DNA of 8,030 nt, from assembly GCA_027023145.1 (NCBI GenBank), contig JALVWV010000260.1, forward strand, positions 1-8,030, given 5' to 3'. The notes beneath the pieces are model-generated. The model saw only the letters and a list, made by a program, of their open reading frames with translations, ran no database searches and was not told where the DNA came from. How positions within the stretch are numbered: position 1 is the first letter of the stretch; every line of letters starts with the position of its first letter. Source of the DNA: Campylobacteraceae bacterium. Its GTDB lineage: Bacteria; Campylobacterota; Campylobacteria; Campylobacterales; Sulfurovaceae. The translations under genes and the position numbers were made by a program. Of this stretch, positions 5,457-8,030 are shown in pieces.

Positions 5457-6677
5457 GTGAGACGTGTGGTGGTAACCGGAATCGGAATGATCAACAGTGT
5501 AGGGCATGATGCAGCGAGTGCATTTGATGCGATTGTGGCCGGTGAGTGCGGGATCGATCGTATCACGTTGTTTGATCCTGAGACATTTTCGGCGCAGATT
5601 GCCGGTGAAGTCAAAGATTTCGATCCCAAAACTGTCATGGATCCCAAAGAGGTCAAAAAAGCCGACCGTTTTATTCAGCTAGGTCTTAAAGCTGCTGCTG
5701 AAGCAATGGAAGATGCTAGAATCGGTACGGATGTTGATCGGGAGCGCTTTGGTGTGAGTTGCGCTTCGGGGATCGGGGGCTTGCCCATCATCGAGCGCAA
5801 CTCCAACATCCTCAACGACCGAGGTCCTCGCCGGATTTCCCCATTTTTTATCCCTTCAGCACTGGTCAACATGCTTGGCGGGTTTGTCTCCATCGCCCAT
5901 GACCTTAAAGGTCCCAATCTCTCCTCTGCTACGGCGTGCGCAGCTGGAACCCATGCCATAAGTGAAGCGGGCAAGACGATTATGCTTGGCGGTGCCGACC
6001 GAGTACTTGTCGTCGGAGCTGAGGCGGCTGTCACTGGTGTGGGTGTAGGCGGATTTGCTGCGATGAAAGCCCTCTCAACCCGCAATGATGACCCCAAGAC
6101 CGCCTCACGCCCTTTTGATGCGGATCGGGATGGGTTTGTCATGGGGGAAGGTGCCGGAGCTCTTGTACTCGAAGAGTATGAAGCTGCCAAAGCTCGTGGT
6201 GCAAAAATCTACGGTGAGTTGGTTGGTTTTGGTGAAAGTGGTGATGCCAACCACATTACAACTCCAACTATGGACGGTCCCCTGCGTGCGATGAAAGCCG
6301 CCTATACTATGGCTGGAGAGCCTAAGATCGACTACATTAACGCGCACGGTACCTCTACCCCCGTGAATGACAAGAATGAGACCGCTGCCATCAAAGAACT
6401 CCTTGGAGGCAAAGAAAATTGCCCGCCAGTGAGCTCGACCAAAGGACAGATCGGCCACTGCCTCGGTGCCGCTGGTGCGATCGAAGCGGTCATCGCCCTC
6501 AAAGCGATGGATGAAGGGATCATTCCCCCTACGATCAACTATACGACGCCGGATGAAAACTGCGATTTGGATTACGTTACCGAAGGGGCACGTAAAGCCG
6601 ATCTGAATGTCGTCATGAGCAACTCGTTTGGCTTCGGCGGTACCAACGGCGTTGTGATCTTCAAGAAAGTCGACTAA
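5457..6677 (+). CDS. fabF: 3-oxoacyl-ACP synthase II (KAS II)
   Basis: FabF condenses malonyl-ACP with acyl-ACP in fatty-acid elongation in the cytoplasm. The 406-residue product has the usual length. Catalytic residues are present: Cys161 in TACAAGTH, His297 in NAHGTSTP, Lys329 in STKGQIGH and His334 in GHCLGAAGA. The start is GTG 5457, giving MRRVVVTGIGM as in relatives; GAGGAG (5446-5451) lies 5 nt upstream. The frame is open further up to ATG 5409, but that would add 16 residues covering the intergenic hairpin. An ATG at 5455 overlaps the GTG in another frame and is followed at once by TGA. The downstream gap to accA is only 9 bp, so the two share a message. Confidence 0.97.
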   Translation: MRRVVVTGIGMINSVGHDAASAFDAIVAGECGIDRITLFDPETFSAQIAGEVKDFDPKTVMDPKEVKKADRFIQLGLKAAAEAMEDARIGTDVDRERFGVSCASGIGGLPIIERNSNILNDRGPRRISPFFIPSALVNMLGGFVSIAHDLKGPNLSSATACAAGTHAISEAGKTIMLGGADRVLVVGAEAAVTGVGVGGFAAMKALSTRNDDPKTASRPFDADRDGFVMGEGAGALVLEEYEAAKARGAKIYGELVGFGESGDANHITTPTMDGPLRAMKAAYTMAGEPKIDYINAHGTSTPVNDKNETAAIKELLGGKENCPPVSSTKGQIGHCLGAAGAIEAVIALKAMDEGIIPPTINYTTPDENCDLDYVTEGARKADLNVVMSNSFGFGGTNGVVIFKKVD

Positions 6678-6686
6678 GGCATCCCG

Positions 6687-7625
6687 ATGGCCAATTATCT
6701 CGACTTCGAAAAGCCCATCGAAGCGATCCAGGACGATATCGAATCAGCCAAAGCCCGTGGCGACGTCGACGCGGTCGAGATCCTCGAAAAGGATCTTGCC
6801 AAAGAGGTCAAAAAAGTTTTTGGCTCCCTCAGCGACTACCAGAAACTCCAACTCGCCCGTCATCCTGATCGTCCCTATGCGCTCGATTACATGCGTCTAC
6901 TGATGGAGGATGCACAGGAGATCCACGGTGACCGCCATTTCAAGGACGACCTTCCTATCATCGTCTATCTCGGCTGGATCGGTGGAGAGCGGGTGATGTT
7001 GATCGGAGAGCAAAAAGGACGCGGAACCAAGCACAAACTTCGTCGCAACTTCGGCATGCCCAACCCCGAAGGATACCGCAAAGCCCTGCGTGCCGTGAAG
7101 CTAGCTGAGAAGTTTGATATCCCGGTGTTGATGCTTATTGACACCCCGGGTGCGTATCCAGGTCTCGGCGCTGAGGAGAGAGGGCAGAGTGAAGCAATCG
7201 CCCGTAATCTCATGGAGTTTTCGGGAGCCAAAGTCCCCATGATCTCGGTCGTCATCGGTGAGGGGGGTTCCGGTGGGGCTCTCGCCATCGGCGTGGCGGA
7301 TCGTCTGGCGATGATGCGCTATTCGGTCTTTTCGGTCATCTCCCCCGAGGGGTGCAGTGCCATCCTCTGGAACGACCCAGCCAAAGTGGAGCAAGCCACT
7401 AAAGCCCTCAAGATCACCCCAGATGCCCTGATGGAACACAAGCTTATCGACGCGATCATCGACGAACCCCTTATCGGCGCTCACCGTGACAAAAAAGTTG
7501 CCGCTGATGCGCTCAAAGAGTATTTTCTTACCAGCCTCAAAGAGCTCAGAGAATTGAGCAAAGAAGAGCTGATTGAGAAGCGATACGAGAAGTTGACGGC
7601 GCCGGGGGCGTTTAGAGAGGGGTAG
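6687..7625 (+). CDS. accA: Acetyl-CoA carboxylase carboxyltransferase subunit alpha
   Basis: AccA pairs with AccD to move the carboxyl group from biotin to acetyl-CoA, making malonyl-CoA for the FabF pathway. The 312-residue product is of typical length. Recognisable segments are ARHPDRPYALDY and the IHGDRHFKDD stretch near the N-terminus, LMLIDTPGAYPG, EERGQSEAIARNL, and the oxyanion-type GEGGSGGALAIGVADR loop with YSVFSVISPEGCSAILW. The N-terminal 40 residues form the usual charged helical extension. ATG 6687 has AAGG (6676-6679) overlapping the fabF stop, 7 nt upstream. The final codons run into the GGTAGAA heptamer array, which supplies the TAG stop; the last residues (FREG) may thus differ from relatives. 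Confidence 0.97.
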   Translation: MANYLDFEKPIEAIQDDIESAKARGDVDAVEILEKDLAKEVKKVFGSLSDYQKLQLARHPDRPYALDYMRLLMEDAQEIHGDRHFKDDLPIIVYLGWIGGERVMLIGEQKGRGTKHKLRRNFGMPNPEGYRKALRAVKLAEKFDIPVLMLIDTPGAYPGLGAEERGQSEAIARNLMEFSGAKVPMISVVIGEGGSGGALAIGVADRLAMMRYSVFSVISPEGCSAILWNDPAKVEQATKALKITPDALMEHKLIDAIIDEPLIGAHRDKKVAADALKEYFLTSLKELRELSKEELIEKRYEKLTAPGAFREG

Positions 7626-7648
7626 AAGGTAGCGGGTAGAAGGTAGAA
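7621..7648 (+). repeat. Heptamer tandem array at the accA stop, 4 x GGTAGAA
   Basis: GGTAGAA, GGTAGCG, GGTAGAA, GGTAGAA run head to tail. The first unit contains the accA stop codon (7623-7625), so the array overlaps the gene end as the one at 2444 does for the ATPase gene. Confidence 0.9.
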
Positions 7649-7656
7649 TTTTGTAG

Positions 7657-7691
7657 GGTTGGCTTTAGCCGACCATCTCTTGCATAGATGG
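7657..7691 (+). repeat. Two adjoining hairpins after accA
   Basis: GGTTGGCT (7657-7664), loop TT, AGCCGACC (7667-7674) with one G-T wobble has the CTTTAG centre of the double-palindrome family but a different stem. It shares two bases with a second stem, CCATCT (7673-7678) and AGATGG (7686-7691). No T-run follows, so this is not a good intrinsic terminator, although it could protect the 3' end of the fabF-accA message. Confidence 0.6.
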
Positions 7692-7700
7692 TTCTCCTTG

Positions 7701-7759
7701 TTCCCCATCTTCCGATGAGGAACGCGCCCTGACCATAGGAAGGAAGTGCCCTTGGGGTG
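7701..7759 (-). repeat. 42-bp box plus hairpin, copy 2 of the inverted pair
   Basis: The reverse complement of 7719-7759 matches 177-218 almost base for base. On this copy the hairpin is TTCCCCATC (7701-7709), loop TTCC, GATGAGGAA (7714-7722), with one mismatch. It differs in sequence from the hairpin of copy 1 but sits in the same place relative to the box. Confidence 0.8.
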
Positions 7760-7786
7760 CTACGTAATCGTAGAAGGGCGATGTGT

Positions 7787-7810
7787 GTTCCATATCAGGA
7801 GATATGGAAC
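7787..7810 (+). repeat. Perfect 10-bp hairpin upstream of the DedA gene
   Basis: GTTCCATATC (7787-7796), loop AGGA, GATATGGAAC (7801-7810). No T-run follows, so it is not a terminator. It lies between the 42-bp box and the ACGTAAC array and may be a further module of the composite repeat, or an operator-like palindrome. A smaller stem CTACG/CGTAG is at 7760-7773. Confidence 0.65.
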
Positions 7811-7825
7811 AAGTAAACACAAAAT

Positions 7826-7853
7826 ACGTAACGCGTAGCACGTAACACTTAAC
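7826..7853 (+). repeat. Heptamer tandem array before the DedA gene, 4 x ACGTAAC-like
   Basis: ACGTAAC, GCGTAGC, ACGTAAC, ACTTAAC run head to tail, with two more degenerate units possible upstream (AGTAAAC, ACAAAAT at 7812-7825). It ends 18 nt before the DedA start codon. No -10 element is obvious within it. Confidence 0.85.
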
Positions 7854-7871
7854 ACGACCAAAAGGTTTCCC

Positions 7872-8030
7872 ATGCTCCACACCCTCATCACATGGATAGT
7901 CACGACGGTTGAGGGGTGGGGGTATGCTGGGATTGTGGCGGCGATGTTTCTCGAGAGCAGCTTCTTTCCGTTTCCGAGTGAAGTGGTGATGATCCCGGCA
8001 GGGTACCTTGCTTTTCAAGGGAAGATGAAT
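7872..8030 (+). CDS. DedA-family inner-membrane protein, 5' part only
   Basis: The first 53 codons run in frame to the window end. The sequence WGYAGIVAAMFLESSFFPFPSEVVMIPAGYLA is the characteristic DedA N-terminus: the E-S-x-x-F-P-x-P-S-E motif of the re-entrant region followed by the AGYLA segment. DedA proteins are undecaprenyl-phosphate or phospholipid flippase-type membrane proteins needed for envelope homeostasis. ATG 7872 has AAAGG (7861-7865) 6 nt upstream. It lies 246 bp after accA across a repeat-filled gap, so it may have a separate promoter, though none was recognised. Confidence 0.88.
   Translation, partial: MLHTLITWIVTTVEGWGYAGIVAAMFLESSFFPFPSEVVMIPAGYLAFQGKMN

Noticed and set aside
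7657..7691. Intrinsic terminator for fabF-accA
   Set aside because: Stems are present but no T-run follows; better described as repeat hairpins.
7626..7871. Insertion sequence or tRNA gene in the accA-dedA gap
   Set aside because: No transposase fragment, terminal repeats of a full element or tRNA cloverleaf could be seen; only hairpins, heptamers and the 42-bp box.

Overview
The window looks like a chromosomal segment of a Campylobacterota (Epsilonproteobacteria) bacterium with roughly balanced base composition, such as a Nitratifractor-, Sulfurovum- or Sulfuricurvum-like organism. The main reason is the order acpP-fabF-accA, the arrangement known from Campylobacter. Supporting signs are a sigma70-type promoter with a perfect TATAAT and no recognisable -35, and a NosL/SafE-type membrane gene set. 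The genus call is inference; no rRNA or other marker is present. All supported genes lie on the + strand.

Region 1 (1-5079) is a tightly packed set of membrane and periplasmic genes. In order it holds the 3' end of an open frame entering from outside (1-261), a small anchored protein of unknown function (258-512), an FtsX/MacB-type ABC permease (496-1683), its LolD-type ATPase (1680-2456), a Cys-rich polytopic membrane protein of unknown function (2663-3640), a NosL-family copper-binding protein (3790-4293) and a SafE/COG2836-type membrane protein (4294-5079). Many junctions are ATGA or longer overlaps, so this is probably one transcript. NosL, SafE and the conserved Cys pairs suggest copper or thiol handling in the envelope, but no nosZ or oxidase gene is in view.

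Region 2 (5080-7625) is a fatty-acid synthesis operon. A TATAAT promoter precedes acpP (acyl carrier protein), then come fabF (KAS II, GTG start) and accA (acetyl-CoA carboxylase carboxyltransferase alpha). A hairpin between acpP and fabF may lower downstream expression.

Region 3 (7626-8030) is a 246-bp repeat-filled gap followed by the first 53 codons of a DedA-family membrane protein that runs off the window.

The most unusual content is a system of composite repeats. Five gene junctions carry 7-bp tandem arrays (TATTCAC, AATKAGG, GGTAGAA, ACGTAAC) together with a roughly 52-bp double-palindrome element, two 10-nt-scale hairpin families, or inverted copies of another 42-bp box. The double palindrome has 14-bp arms around a 7-nt spacer. 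In region 1 the repeats sit in the reading frame: the element is translated inside the N-terminus of the ABC ATPase and reads as the same peptide (pattern KGxGTxVPxxxTxVxxP) at two other junctions, in both orientations. Three repeat-bearing open frames end in an ATGA overlap with the next gene. This resembles, by analogy only, the Rickettsia palindromic elements that insert in frame into genes.
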